Origin: Synergistaceae bacterium DZ-S4
GTDB taxonomy: Bacteria; Synergistota; Synergistia; Synergistales; Synergistaceae
Direction: 5' to 3'
NCBI GenBank assembly: GCA_025943965.1
Contig: JAPCWD010000009.1
Span: 1 to 64,000 of the forward strand
DNA length: 64,000 nucleotides
Shown here: one piece after another, positions 1 to 10,781 of the stretch
How positions within the stretch are numbered: the first letter of the stretch is position 1
Layout: the number at the start of each line of letters is the position of its first letter
Position numbers and translations under genes: made by a program
The notes under the pieces: generated by a model
Told to the model about the DNA's origin: nothing
Database searches by the model: none
The model's input: the letters and a program-made list of their open reading frames with translations, nothing else

Positions 1-353
1 GCTTTTTTGTCTCAAATAATAACAAGCCTGATTCTCGTCTATTTGAATCAAAACGGCAAAAATCAGGCATTGCAATTAGGCGCTATTTGATCCTATTGAT
101 CCTATCGCTGTTTTTCAGCAACGACTAAGATACTTATCCATTCTCAAAAGACGATCACCATCCGCGCAACACCAGAAAGAGTATAATCCATATCAACCGC
201 TCGTGCAATATTTATCAAACTTTCATTTTTAAACAGGATATCGGCTACAGTCATTCTTTTTGATAGTTGAATGTGCATATAGATGCAAATCAACAAGAAA
301 ACTCATTATTGTTTTTAACAAACAGACCTTTGGTACTTTTTCACAAACCTTGA
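1..353. other. AT-rich stretch downstream of rpoD, one short coding-like frame
   Basis: No recognisable gene lies in this stretch. The only coding-like feature is a 44-codon minus-strand frame at 144-278 (ATG at 278, TGA at 144). Its translation begins MHIQLSKRMTVADIL and reads like a protein rather than random sequence, but it has no Shine-Dalgarno sequence and matches no family I know. It could be a small gene, the scrap of a larger one, or chance. No intrinsic terminator is visible after rpoD. Confidence 0.25.
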
Positions 354-1738
<1,385 letters not shown>

Positions 1739-1742
<4 letters not shown>

Positions 1743-3508
1743 GCCCCGAATTTACCTCCTTTAAGGATTCTTGTCAGCCTAAGATGTTCTTCAACTTCAG
1801 GCTCCGTTGCAGTGCCCTTTTTCAGCTTTGTATTCAGGGATAAGACCCTCTCTTCGATACACCTTCTTCTTATAGTTTCTGCTATGCCTTCCGCCTTATC
1901 GGGGTCGATGCCCTCTCTGGAGATCAATCCATTGCCGCGTGCGACCAATTCCGGGGATCTTCTGTCGCCGATCTGCCTCCATCTCTCCTCAAGATGTCTG
2001 GGATCCTCTCCGGACAAAAGGGCGGATACCATATTCTGAAGTATTTCATCTTTTATAAAAGGCACCACATACTCCGGGGAAAAACGTGATCTCAACTCTT
2101 CGCTTCCCCAGATAATGCTTGAAAACATGCATTCCAGATCATCCGGCTCAGAAGAGGGCTTTAGTTCGGTGTCTGTGCCCTCTCCGGTTTCAATGAGACC
2201 AACACTGTCATCTTCAGGCATTCTTCTTGATGCAGTATCGGCCTGACCGATGCGCCTTTCTTCTATCTCTCTCTTCAGCTCATGCGGGAATACTCCCATT
2301 TGCTGAGATATTTTCTCGATATGCGGAGCCACATCAAATGCAGAGAGTGAGACCAGTCCGTCAAGCAGGTCATTTCTTGCTGCCAGCGACTTTTCCGGCA
2401 TTTCCATCTCAGCCTTCCTCAATATGGCATGATATACAGGAAGAGGCATCGCAGACTCAAGCGCTGATGCAAACATCTGCAACCCGCCATTTGCCAGAAG
2501 GACTTCATCCGGATCTTTGCCTCCTGTCAATCTGACTATTCTAACCGACACTCCCTGCTTCTGGAGAGTATACATCCCTCGTAAAGCAGCTTCCTGCCCT
2601 GCGCTGTCCGAATCATAACAGATATAGCAGAGCCCTGTCATTCTTTTGATCAAAAGGGCCTGGGCTTCTGTCAGGGAAGTTCCCAGAGACGCGACCGTGT
2701 TTGTATACCCGGCCAGGTGGCATCTGATAGCATCCATGTATCCTTCTACCAGTATCACGTGACCCTTTTCCCTTATCTGAGTCTTGGACTTGTTCATCAG
2801 GTAGAGGTTGTTGCGTTTGTTAAAGAGCGCGCTTTCAGGACTGTTAAGATACTTTGCTCCCTCTCCGTCAAGTATCCTTCCCCCAAAACCGACGATACGG
2901 TCTGTTAAGCTGTATATTGGAAACATTATGCGTCCGCGGAACCTGTCATATATTCCCCTTGTGCCCATTGCAGCCAGGCCGCTCTCTATGATCTGTCCAT
3001 CGTTAAGGTCAAGGTCATGAAGATATCTTGAGAGGGAATCCCATGAAGAGGGTGCCCACCCAATCTCAAAACGCATCATATCATCATTTGTGAGAGTGCG
3101 TCTGGCAAGATAAGCCCTGGCCGCTTCTCCCGAATTTCCGTGAAGCGATCTTATGAAGAAATCGAGCGCATGTTTCAGGATATCGACTCCAGCAAGGATC
3201 TTGCCGCGGCTGCCGTCAACAGGTCCCTGCAGTCTGACTCCCGCCCTCTCTGCAAGCCTCTCCAACGCTTCCCTGAACTCTAGGTTCTCAATTTCCATTA
3301 TAAAAGTAAAAACATCTCCGCCTTTGCCGCAGCCAAAACAGTGGAATGTCTGCCTTTCTGGAGAGACGCTGAAGGAGGGAGTCTTTTCATTATGGAAGGG
3401 ACATCTTCCCCAGTAAGTCTGACCGCTCTTGCGCAGCGCTACATAGTCACCGATAACTTCGGCAATATCAAGTCTGGATTTCACCTCTCTGACATCATCG
3501 CCGGCCAT
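1739..3508 (-). CDS. dnaG: DNA primase DnaG
   Basis: DnaG makes the RNA primers for lagging-strand synthesis together with the replicative helicase. The 589-residue protein carries the N-terminal CHC2 zinc finger (C36, H39, C57, C60), the RNA-polymerase core, and a TOPRIM domain with the metal-binding EGYMDA and DSDSAGQ motifs at about residues 250-310. The C-terminal 200 residues are less conserved and would hold the helicase-interaction domain. Its stop overlaps the rpoD start by four bases. No promoter box was identified in the 95 bases between it and hppA. Confidence 0.97.
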
Positions 3509-3603
3509 GGCGCACCTCCGATACAGAAAACCAGAGGGAGAGTAAACCTCTCCCCCTCGAACATTATCACATACCCAGCTTTAAATGATACAGGTGCTTT
3601 ATG

Positions 3604-5562
3604 TTAAACAAGCAGCGGAGCAAGTACCGTCGCAACTACCGACATGAGTTTTATAAGGATGTTAAGGCTTGGTCCTGCCGTGTCCTTGAACGGGTCTCCC
3701 ACCGTATCTCCGACGACTGCCGCTGCATGGGGCGCTGTTCCTTTTCCGCCGTGATGCCCGGATTCAATGTACTTCTTGGCATTATCCCATGCACCGCCTG
3801 CATTTGACATGAAAATAGCCATCATAACACCTGTTACGATCGACCCGCCCAAAAGACCGCCGAGGGCCTGGGCTCCAAGTCCGTATCCGACAACTACGGG
3901 AGCAAGTACCGCCATCAGACCGGGGAGGATCATCTCACGAAGGGCAGCCGCTGTAGAAATGTCTACGCAGCGTTCGTACTCCGGACGGCCTGTGCCCTCC
4001 ATTATACCCGGGATCTCCCTGAACTGTCTGCGCACCTCTTCTATCATCTTTTCAGCAGCCCTGCTGACTGCCTGGATAGAAAGGGCACTGAATACAAAAG
4101 GCAGAAGACCTCCTATGAAAAGGCCTACCATTACTTTCGGATCCTTGAGGTCGATCGAGGCAAGGTTGGTCGCCTGAGCATATGCGACAAAAAGTGCCAG
4201 CGCCGTGAGTGCCGCGGAACCTATGGCAAGTCCTTTGCCGACTGCAGCGGTGGTGTTTCCCACTGCATCAAGCCTGTCTGTGATCTGGCGGACCTCTTCG
4301 GGAAGATCTGCCATTTCTGCAATCCCGCCTGCATTGTCAGAGATAGGTCCGTATGCATCTACGGAGAGTGCCATGCCAGTGATCGCCAACATTCCGACTG
4401 CCGCGCATGCGATCCCGTAAAGGCCGCCGAACTGCACTCCCGCGAGGATAGCGGCGCACACAAGGATGACCGGTATCGTTGTTGACTTCATGCCTACGCC
4501 GAGGCCGGCAAGAATGTTTGTAGCTGCTCCCGTCTCAGATGCAGCCGCTATCTCCTTGACGCTCGCATAGTCGCCTGATGTGTAGAATTCTGTGGCAGCT
4601 CCAATAAGTATACCGGAGACTACTCCTGACACGACCGCGTAGAAGAGGGTAAGATCACCAAGGAAGACCCAGCGGGTAAGGAAGAATGTTCCGACTATCA
4701 TAAAGAGTCCTGTTGTTCCAAGTCCGTAGCGAAGGGCTTTGGCGGGGTCTCCGCCCTCTTTTACCCTGACAAAAAAGGTCCCCAGTATCGATGCTATAAT
4801 GCCTACCGCTGAAAGAAGAAGGGGGTACATCACTCCCGACATTCCTGCAAACATGGCGCCGATCGCCATGGCGGCGATAATTGAGTTTACATACGATTCA
4901 AAGAGGTCTGCTCCCATGCCTGCAATGTCGCCTACGTTGTCGCCCACATTGTCCGCGATGACTGCAGGGTTGCGGGGGTCGTCTTCGGGGATGCCCGCCT
5001 CTACCTTGCCTACAAGATCCGCTCCCACGTCAGCTGCTTTGGTGTAGATGCCGCCGCCCACACGGGCAAAGAGAGCGATAGAGCTGGCTCCAAAACCGAA
5101 AGCGGTTATGACGTTAGGATCGCCAAAAAGAACAAACATCGCAACCACTCCAAGAAGTCCCACCCCAACGACTGCCATTCCCATAACGCTTCCGCCGGTG
5201 AATGCTACCGTCAGTGCGCCGTTCATTCCGGTGATCGCTGCGAAAGCTGTCTTACCGTTGGCTTTGGTAGCAACTTTCATCCCGATGTATCCGGTGAGTG
5301 CGCTGCAAAGAGCTCCCGATACGAAACATACGGCACTTGGAACATTGATTTTCCAGGCCAGAAGAGCTGCAACGATTATTACAAAAGGAACCAGCGCTTT
5401 GTACTCCCTGTAAAGAAAAGCCATAGCACCGCTCTGTATAATGCCGGAAAGTTCATTGATCCTGTCATGATCAACTTTAAAAGAATTGATCTTGCTTGAA
5501 GCATATCCCGCATACAGCAGCGCTGCTACGGCTATGCCTCCTATGACGCCCAAAATTTCCAT
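3604..5562 (-). CDS. hppA: Membrane-bound ion-translocating pyrophosphatase
   Basis: This integral membrane pump couples pyrophosphate hydrolysis to H+ or Na+ export. The 652-residue length fits the family, which has about 16 membrane helices. The signature loop is intact, with [11 protein letters not shown] and the Asp-rich DNVGDNVGD substrate- and Mg-binding motif. The cytoplasmic motif reads [10 protein letters not shown], with Ala where potassium-independent enzymes have Lys, so a potassium-dependent type is expected. Whether it pumps sodium or protons cannot be settled by eye. It is a single-gene unit with its own strong promoter (5624-5652), and it suits an anaerobe that recovers energy from biosynthetic pyrophosphate. 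Confidence 0.97.
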   Translation of the reverse strand: MEILGVIGGIAVAALLYAGYASSKINSFKVDHDRINELSGIIQSGAMAFLYREYKALVPFVIIVAALLAWKINVPSAVCFVSGALCSALTGYIGMKVATKANGKTAFAAITGMNGALTVAFTGGSVMGMAVVGVGLLGVVAMFVLFGDPNVITAFGFGASSIALFARVGGGIYTKAADVGADLVGKVEAGIPEDDPRNPAVIADNVGDNVGDIAGMGADLFESYVNSIIAAMAIGAMFAGMSGVMYPLLLSAVGIIASILGTFFVRVKEGGDPAKALRYGLGTTGLFMIVGTFFLTRWVFLGDLTLFYAVVSGVVSGILIGAATEFYTSGDYASVKEIAAASETGAATNILAGLGVGMKSTTIPVILVCAAILAGVQFGGLYGIACAAVGMLAITGMALSVDAYGPISDNAGGIAEMADLPEEVRQITDRLDAVGNTTAAVGKGLAIGSAALTALALFVAYAQATNLASIDLKDPKVMVGLFIGGLLPFVFSALSIQAVSRAAEKMIEEVRRQFREIPGIMEGTGRPEYERCVDISTAAALREMILPGLMAVLAPVVVGYGLGAQALGGLLGGSIVTGVMMAIFMSNAGGAWDNAKKYIESGHHGGKGTAPHAAAVVGDTVGDPFKDTAGPSLNILIKLMSVVATVLAPLLV

Positions 5563-5623
5563 TGGAAAAGCGACCCCCTCGAAGGTTGTTGTTTTATGAG
5601 CCTTTCAGCTGACCCAATTTATT

Positions 5624-5652
5624 ATTATATCTACTTTCAATTTAACTTACAA
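5624..5652 (-). promoter_or_regulatory. Sigma-70 promoter of hppA
   Basis: On the minus strand the -35 box TTGTAA (5647-5652) is separated by exactly 17 bases from a perfect -10 box TATAAT (5624-5629). It lies about 60 bases before the hppA start codon. The surrounding sequence is AT-rich. Confidence 0.75.
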
Positions 5653-5772
5653 CCTTTTAATTGACCTTTAAAAATTATGATCCCAAATCCTGCCTATTCT
5701 GGATCAACATTTTCAAACCGTTTATCCCTGTCGGTCAAGACACTGGCCAAGATAACTCTTTGGTAAAAAGCC

Positions 5773-6420
5773 TTATTTTTTGCCCTCCGTGCTCCCGTCT
5801 ATGTATATCCTTATGGTTTTCTCAGGATCCTTTCCGCCCTTTAGTGAGGCCAGCATGCCCAATATGCTGCCTCTGATGAAGTCAGCAATGAAATCTTTCA
5901 TCGGAAGAGGCGAATCTCCGAAATAGACCTTAGAACTTCTGTACGCCTTACCCCTTACCATGGATGCAAGCCTGAGCGCCATCTCTTTCTCTTCACCGCC
6001 GCAGTAGACAAGGCTGCTGTCTTTGTTTCCGCCACGGTCATAGATCATGAGTATTCCGGGATATTCAGGCCGGACTTCCCCCTCCGACCTCACCCATATT
6101 TTGGGCAGGTGGAGGTTTTTGCCTCCCTCAAGTATGATTATTTCCGCTTCGGGAAAATATCTGGACGCAATATAATAAGGGGTCGTATCTTCAGAAGCCG
6201 TAAGCTCGTATCTGAGACCGTCCCTCCCCCAGAGCACGGACCCTATCCCCATATCGGAGACTGAGCCCGTATCAGTATTCTTTTCTGACAGCACATCTTC
6301 GGCTGTCCTTTTTATATAGCCTGTCATTATCCCCATTTCCGACAGCTCTTTGATAAGCTTCCTGCAAAGCGTCGTCTTGCCGCTGTCTTTGTTGCCCGAA
6401 ACAGCCACTATCCTTATCAT
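5773..6420 (-). CDS. mobB: MobB-like P-loop NTPase
   Basis: The 215-residue protein begins with a Walker A loop, GNKDSGKTT (about residues 9-17), in the arrangement of MobB, the GTP-binding adapter that assists MobA in making molybdopterin guanine dinucleotide. The central EAEIIILEGGK motif resembles the MobB segment that follows the switch region. No mobA or other molybdenum-cofactor gene lies nearby, so the pathway assignment rests on the fold alone. A related NTPase of the MobB superfamily with another role is possible. It lies 26 bases downstream of the AI-2E family permease gene and probably shares its transcript. Confidence 0.7.
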   Translation of the reverse strand: MIRIVAVSGNKDSGKTTLCRKLIKELSEMGIMTGYIKRTAEDVLSEKNTDTGSVSDMGIGSVLWGRDGLRYELTASEDTTPYYIASRYFPEAEIIILEGGKNLHLPKIWVRSEGEVRPEYPGILMIYDRGGNKDSSLVYCGGEEKEMALRLASMVRGKAYRSSKVYFGDSPLPMKDFIADFIRGSILGMLASLKGGKDPEKTIRIYIDGSTEGKK

Positions 6421-6446
6421 CTTGTTGCCTCCAAACCGTTATGCTC

Positions 6447-7550
6447 TCAGTTAGCTTTGAACTTTTCTGAAACTATGGCCCTGTAAAGATCAAGGAGAAA
6501 TATTCCGAGGGAGAGAATGAGCGGACCTATGAAAAGGCCAAGGAAACCCCAGTTGAAAAGACCTCCGAATATGCCTACGAATATGACAAGCATGTGTATT
6601 TTGCTTTCGCCCGAAATAAATATAGGCCTTATGAAATTATCCACCATGCTCACGACTCCTATGCCCCATCCAAGAAGGATCATCCCACCGGTATAATCTC
6701 CGTTTATAAACAGGCTCAGGACACCGGGCACCCATATTACCGGAGTGCCGACAAAGGGTATCATTCCGGTAATGAACATAAAGAAACCGAAAAGGACGGG
6801 ATGGCCCAGACCCACGAACCACCATCCCAGTCCGCCAAGACTTCCCTGTATGGCTGCTGTCACCACTATGCCGTAGACGACTGCCCTCAGCATCTTGGCT
6901 GATCTGTCGATTATGTTGTCCCTCTCCGATTCGGTAAGAGGCATGATGTCCTTTACGTACTGAAGTATGATGTGACCGTCCCTGACAATAAAGAAAGAGG
7001 ATACCGTAACTACCGCCAGCAGATAAAAGACTTTGAAGGCATTGCCAAGTATCTCCCTCGAGATCAGACGGACAAATCCTGTAATCCAGTTTACACTGCT
7101 TCCGATTATCGACTCAAACACAGGTATGCCGCTTATAATATCAAGCTGGTATAAGAGCGCACCGAGAAGGGGAACATCGTGCAGTTTGCGGAGTATCTCC
7201 GAGTAGGAGCCTGAAAGTATCCCGCTCTGAATTACCGCATCGTATACCCTTAGAAACTCTTTCGTCAGAAAAAGCCCGAAAAACAACATCGGGATAGCCA
7301 TAAAAACAACTATGGTGAGAGTTGTTATGCCTGCTGCGATATTGGTAAGCCTTTCGGAAAAAATTTTGCAGTGAAGATATTTGTAAAGGGGGTACGCGAA
7401 ATAAGAAAGGACGACTGACCACAGAAGAGGACGGCCGAGAGGAGAGACTATAAGCCAAGAGAGGAAGAGGAACAATATCAGGAGTGCCGTGAATGGCACT
7501 ATACTCTCCCTGATCTTCTTCGACATCCTTAGGTAACGGTCATCCTGCAA
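6447..7550 (-). CDS. AI-2E family transporter (PerM/YdiK/TqsA type permease)
   Basis: This is a polytopic inner-membrane protein of 367 residues with about eight hydrophobic segments. The conserved C-terminal half (GMIPFVGTPVIWVPG, then a glycine-rich helix pair near the end) is typical of the AI-2E exporter family. Members export small molecules, and autoinducer-2 is only one reported substrate, so the cargo is unknown here. A TTG start is chosen because GGAGG lies eight bases upstream of it; the internal ATG at codon 9 has no spaced ribosome site. Confidence 0.85.
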   Translation of the reverse strand: MQDDRYLRMSKKIRESIVPFTALLILFLFLSWLIVSPLGRPLLWSVVLSYFAYPLYKYLHCKIFSERLTNIAAGITTLTIVVFMAIPMLFFGLFLTKEFLRVYDAVIQSGILSGSYSEILRKLHDVPLLGALLYQLDIISGIPVFESIIGSSVNWITGFVRLISREILGNAFKVFYLLAVVTVSSFFIVRDGHIILQYVKDIMPLTESERDNIIDRSAKMLRAVVYGIVVTAAIQGSLGGLGWWFVGLGHPVLFGFFMFITGMIPFVGTPVIWVPGVLSLFINGDYTGGMILLGWGIGVVSMVDNFIRPIFISGESKIHMLVIFVGIFGGLFNWGFLGLFIGPLILSLGIFLLDLYRAIVSEKFKAN

Positions 7551-7669
7551 TGTCTCTGCCTCCGATCATGTAAACAGGCCCCGGAAGATGACCCGTACAA
7601 AGTTATAAATACTCATGAGATATTTACTGGCTACGGTCAATTATACTATGATTTTCCCGGGAGGATAAA

Positions 7670-8329
7670 TCAGGTCTCAGGTCCGGTCTTGATCCTTGCT
7701 GCCGCAAGTGCTGAGAGGGCAGCTCCTACCCCATTGTCTATATTGACCGCCACAAGACCTGGGCTGCATGAACATAGCATCGACCTAAGCGCCGTCATGC
7801 CGTTCTCAGCTATGCCGTACCCAACAGATGTGGGAAGACCTATCACGAGGGAGGATACCAGCCCCGATACCACGCTGGGGAGGGCACCGTCCATGCCTGC
7901 AGCAACTATCACAACGTCTGCCTTTTTTATCTCGGGCAAAACATTGAAGAGGCGGTGTATGCCCGCAACTCCTACATCATAGAAACGGTCTGCCCTGGAG
8001 CCAAAAAATTCTATTATACGGGCGGCTTCTTCAGCAGCGGGAATATCTGTACTCCCCGCTGATACGACCGCGACTGCCGCCCCGTTTTTCTCTATGGTCC
8101 CGAACAATGTGTGTCCGACCCTTGAGACGGGATCATATTCAAAGTCTTTTATAAGGGAAGCAACAGCGGAATGCTGACGATCATCCATCCTGCTGAATGC
8201 GGTATCGAGCCTCTTGTTTATTATCTCTTCCGCTATTTCACGAAGCTGCTTATCCGACTTTCTCTCGCAAAAGATGACCTCGGAAAAACCCTTCCTCTTT
8301 ACCCTGTCCAAATCAAGCCTTACTTCCAT
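7670..8329 (-). CDS. larB: LarB-like nickel-pincer cofactor synthase (PurE-related)
   Basis: LarB carboxylates and hydrolyses nicotinic acid adenine dinucleotide to begin synthesis of the nickel-pincer nucleotide of lactate racemase. The 219-residue protein has the PurE-like core typical of LarB: an AVVSAGSTDIPAAEEAA stretch, YDVGVAGIHRL, VIVAAGMDGALPSVV, and the Cys-containing SCSPGLVAVNIDNG near the C-terminus. The N-terminus is somewhat shorter than in many homologues but contains the usual FCERKS segment. larC and larE are not adjacent, so the gene stands alone, and a different AIR-carboxylase-like role cannot be excluded. Confidence 0.85.
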   Translation of the reverse strand: MEVRLDLDRVKRKGFSEVIFCERKSDKQLREIAEEIINKRLDTAFSRMDDRQHSAVASLIKDFEYDPVSRVGHTLFGTIEKNGAAVAVVSAGSTDIPAAEEAARIIEFFGSRADRFYDVGVAGIHRLFNVLPEIKKADVVIVAAGMDGALPSVVSGLVSSLVIGLPTSVGYGIAENGMTALRSMLCSCSPGLVAVNIDNGVGAALSALAAARIKTGPET

Positions 8330-8518
8330 ACGTAAATTACCTGCCTATGTTTACTCCCACTCGCAAACCTTAAGCTCGACTTAAACTGTTTTGCTTTGGT
8401 TTTTGTGGTGCCTTTTACTCCATTTGATACCAGTTACCCACACTCTATGGCGTTCGCTGATCGACTGTTATCAGAGTTATGTTATCAACCTTTGTTTCAT
8501 GTCCTCCCCTCAATCGCT

Positions 8519-8548
8519 ATTCTACACACTATGGTCTGGAATGGTCAA
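8519..8548 (-). promoter_or_regulatory. Possible promoter upstream of larB
   Basis: On the minus strand TTGACC (8543-8548) and TAGAAT (8519-8524) are separated by 18 bases. The predicted leader to larB is about 180 bases. It includes GGGGAGGACATG and a seven-codon mini-frame that may be chance. The 8330-8591 gap otherwise holds nothing recognisable. Confidence 0.4.
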
Positions 8549-8591
8549 CATGATTTGTAGTGCTTATTCATTTGGCTGAAATTTGAAGCTT

Positions 8592-9491
8592 TCATTCACC
8601 TTCAGCCTCAGCCACAAAATCCTCTTGTTCGTAGTAGTAGGAATAATCAATGCCCTTCATAAACATGTCCCGGCTATCAATCTGATCGGTGAGGGCACTT
8701 TGAAGTAGGTTTTTTATAGGCTGAACATCTGATACGCTCCGTTGCATGGCACTTAGGTATTCCCTCTTGTCAACCTTACTCCAATCCACACATAAGCGCA
8801 GATTCTTTTTCAGAATCAAATCCAACCAGATGCGCGTGCTTCTGCCGTTTCCTTCCATAAAGGGGTGGGCTACGTTCATCTCCACATATTTGCGCAGAAT
8901 ATCATCAAAGGAGTTTTCAGGCATCACCTCAATCTGTGCCAAACTATCCTCCAAGTAAAGTACAGCCGCAAAACGAAAGCTGCCCTTTGCTATGTTGGTT
9001 GTTCTGATCTGACCGGCAAAATCGTAGAGGCCTCCAAACAAATACGCATGAATTTGTTGTAAGCCCTTTACGGTGCCCACCTCTATGGTGTCAAGCAGAG
9101 TGCTGTCAAAGAGCGCATACGCTTTGGATTTACTCTGCCCATCAATGGTCTCATTACTGTAGGTAAACCACTGGATAAATCGATTGGCTTCCTTGCTGGG
9201 AAAGTTTTTTGCCAATTCCAGAATGCCGTCATAATCAAAGGTATCCGTGGCGTACTTTTTGCCATCGGCAGCGGTTAGCTTCAGTTGGTTAGCAGCACTA
9301 ACCAACTGATTACCCTCTTTCTTTAATTTGCCTTTCAGATACTTCCAATAATTACGGATTTTGCTGTAATCATCCTCATTGCGCAACACCCCCACAATAT
9401 CAAGTGCTGAAAACCACCACTTATTTTCCTCATCATCCCATATAGCTCGCACTTCCCGGCTATCAAAAAACCGGATGGAAATCTTGCTCAT
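8592..9491 (-). CDS. BRO-N / Fic fusion protein (predicted AMPylase toxin)
   Basis: The 299-residue protein has two parts. Residues 1-110 resemble the BRO-N domain of DinD and phage antirepressors ([26 protein letters not shown], then a [11 protein letters not shown] segment). Residues 125-280 form a Fic domain with the complete catalytic loop [12 protein letters not shown] (His209), so AMP transfer to a target hydroxyl is expected. Near the C-terminus SYYYEQ (S284, E288) fits the inhibitory (S/T)xxxE(G/N) motif of self-restrained class III Fic proteins, except for Gln at the last position. A 50-residue frame ends four bases upstream. The gene is more AT-rich than its neighbours and sits in a small islet, which suggests transfer. 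The target is unknown. Confidence 0.85.
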   Translation of the reverse strand: MSKISIRFFDSREVRAIWDDEENKWWFSALDIVGVLRNEDDYSKIRNYWKYLKGKLKKEGNQLVSAANQLKLTAADGKKYATDTFDYDGILELAKNFPSKEANRFIQWFTYSNETIDGQSKSKAYALFDSTLLDTIEVGTVKGLQQIHAYLFGGLYDFAGQIRTTNIAKGSFRFAAVLYLEDSLAQIEVMPENSFDDILRKYVEMNVAHPFMEGNGRSTRIWLDLILKKNLRLCVDWSKVDKREYLSAMQRSVSDVQPIKNLLQSALTDQIDSRDMFMKGIDYSYYYEQEDFVAEAEGE

Positions 9492-9495
9492 AAAA

Positions 9496-9648
9496 TCATC
9501 TACCTTTTCGCATCTTATCCATCAAATCACTTAACTCCGAACCATCACAATATTCGAATTCATCCTTTTCAATAATGTAACCGCTTTTTGTCACTTCTAC
9601 AATGTCTTTCCGAAATGATGAGGTACTAGCGTTTCTTAAACTCATCAT
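9496..9648 (-). CDS. Small protein (50 aa) immediately upstream of the Fic gene
   Basis: An ATG at 9648, with a second in-frame ATG at 9645, opens a 50-codon frame that ends in TGA at 9496. That is four bases before the Fic start, the spacing of a coupled two-gene cassette. The product is hydrophilic and charged; its N-terminus reads [19 protein letters not shown] and its C-terminus is rich in Asp, Lys and Arg. It does not contain a Fic inhibitory motif, so it is not an obvious class I antitoxin. It may be an accessory regulator or a DNA-binding partner. The ribosome site is weak (GGA just before the ATG). Confidence 0.55.
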   Translation of the reverse strand: MMSLRNASTSSFRKDIVEVTKSGYIIEKDEFEYCDGSELSDLMDKMRKGR

Positions 9649-10178
9649 TCCATTCAATTATTGCTTCTAGGTCTTTTTTTAGCGAGCCAGGCTTTGGTAC
9701 TGAATTTTATATTGGATTTTATTTTTCTAGATTAACCGGGAAAACGATTTGAGTACAATAGAGGTTCAAGCAGCTATGCACATTTTTGGGGTTATAAATT
9801 GTTATTCTACAGAAGAAATAGTTATAGTATAAATAAAAAAGATTTCATTTATATTTTTTCTTTAGCTTTATTAATTTTTGATTCATTAATACTATTAATT
9901 AAAACACTTATTGGTATAGTGAGGTCATGCTTTGTCGGTTTCCTGACGAGATTGAATATCTATTTACTAATTTATGATCTAGTAGAGAAAATTTGATTTA
10001 CTGACAACACATATTATATAAAATCATTATTGCGTATTTTTTTATTGTGGCAATGATGATCGTGTACGTGATAAATACACATAATAAAATCGTGAGGACT
10101 GAGGGAAGTAAAATTTTTGAATATATCTCAAGCGTAATAATTATACTAATTATTATTACTACATATTTTGAGATTAAA
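9649..10178. other. AT-rich accessory stretch with small hydrophobic reading frames
   Basis: No known gene is visible in this 530-base stretch, which is far more AT-rich than the rest of the window. On the plus strand there is a 65-codon frame at 9799-9996 whose product is mostly hydrophobic with one or two likely membrane segments. A second frame at 10053-10196 (47 codons) encodes one clear hydrophobic helix. The two are in different frames and could be pieces of one decayed membrane protein. On the minus strand a 26-codon open stretch without a start (9629-9706) overlaps the start of the 50-residue gene and reads like the end of a protein. Confidence 0.35.
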
Positions 10179-10583
10179 TCATTTAGAAGTCATTAACTTC
10201 TCTGAAGCATAATCAACATCCAGAGGTTCTAAATCTTCCATATTTTGATCAACCTCAAATAAACGAAGTTGTCCTTTAACTGGAAAGGGTTTGACGAGGA
10301 TAATCCGATTGAAAACCCAGGAGAACCCTTCAAATTGCTCCTCATCGGCGAGATATGCGCCCTCTCTACCCGTCTCGTCATTATATTGTCGAACCTCTGT
10401 CAATTCTGCAATTGCAATCGCATGGCCATTCATCAGAGAAGCTTTTTCTTGTTTATTAATCGCCTTCGAAGCACAAATTAAAATCCAGCCGCGATAATCA
10501 GTTTTCCAGCTGCGCAACTCGATAAACTTATAACCCATGGCAATCAATGTGGCATAGTAAGGTTGGATACTAAGAGCTTTCAT
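10179..10583 (-). CDS. ASCH domain protein
   Basis: This 134-residue protein has the ASCH (PUA-like beta-barrel) fold. It opens with the typical MKALSIQPYYA segment, followed by the ELRSW motif around residue 28 and a W-containing GFSWVF segment. ASCH domains bind RNA or modified nucleotides, and some are amidohydrolases acting on N4-acetylcytidine; the substrate here cannot be told. The ATG at 10583 is preferred over the TTG at 10601 because GGAAAGGA lies about seven bases before it. The gene belongs to the AT-rich islet that also holds the Fic cassette. Confidence 0.8.
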   Translation of the reverse strand: MKALSIQPYYATLIAMGYKFIELRSWKTDYRGWILICASKAINKQEKASLMNGHAIAIAELTEVRQYNDETGREGAYLADEEQFEGFSWVFNRIILVKPFPVKGQLRLFEVDQNMEDLEPLDVDYASEKLMTSK

Positions 10584-10636
10584 TTTTCGTTCCTTTCCCA
10601 AATCTTCTTACTTCGAAGAATGAGAGTGTCAATAAT

Positions 10637-10768
10637 CTAATGTTTATCTTCGTCTGCCTTCGAACAATACGAAGAATCTGGCTCTGCCGCGCTTAGCATT
10701 TCCCCTTGTTGCATCGTATCATAGACAACCTGTTTGCTGAAACTACTGGTCCTATCCCAAAGAACCTC
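10637..10768 (-). pseudogene. Possible C-terminal remnant of an unknown gene
   Basis: A 43-codon open stretch ends in TAG at 10637 and has no upstream start before an in-frame TGA at 10769. The inferred peptide (including YDTMQQGEMLSAAEPD) is protein-like and hydrophilic, as if the tail of a gene survived next to guaA while its body was lost when the islet formed. No family is recognised. Chance remains quite possible. Confidence 0.2.
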
Positions 10769-10781
10769 TCAAAGAACATAT

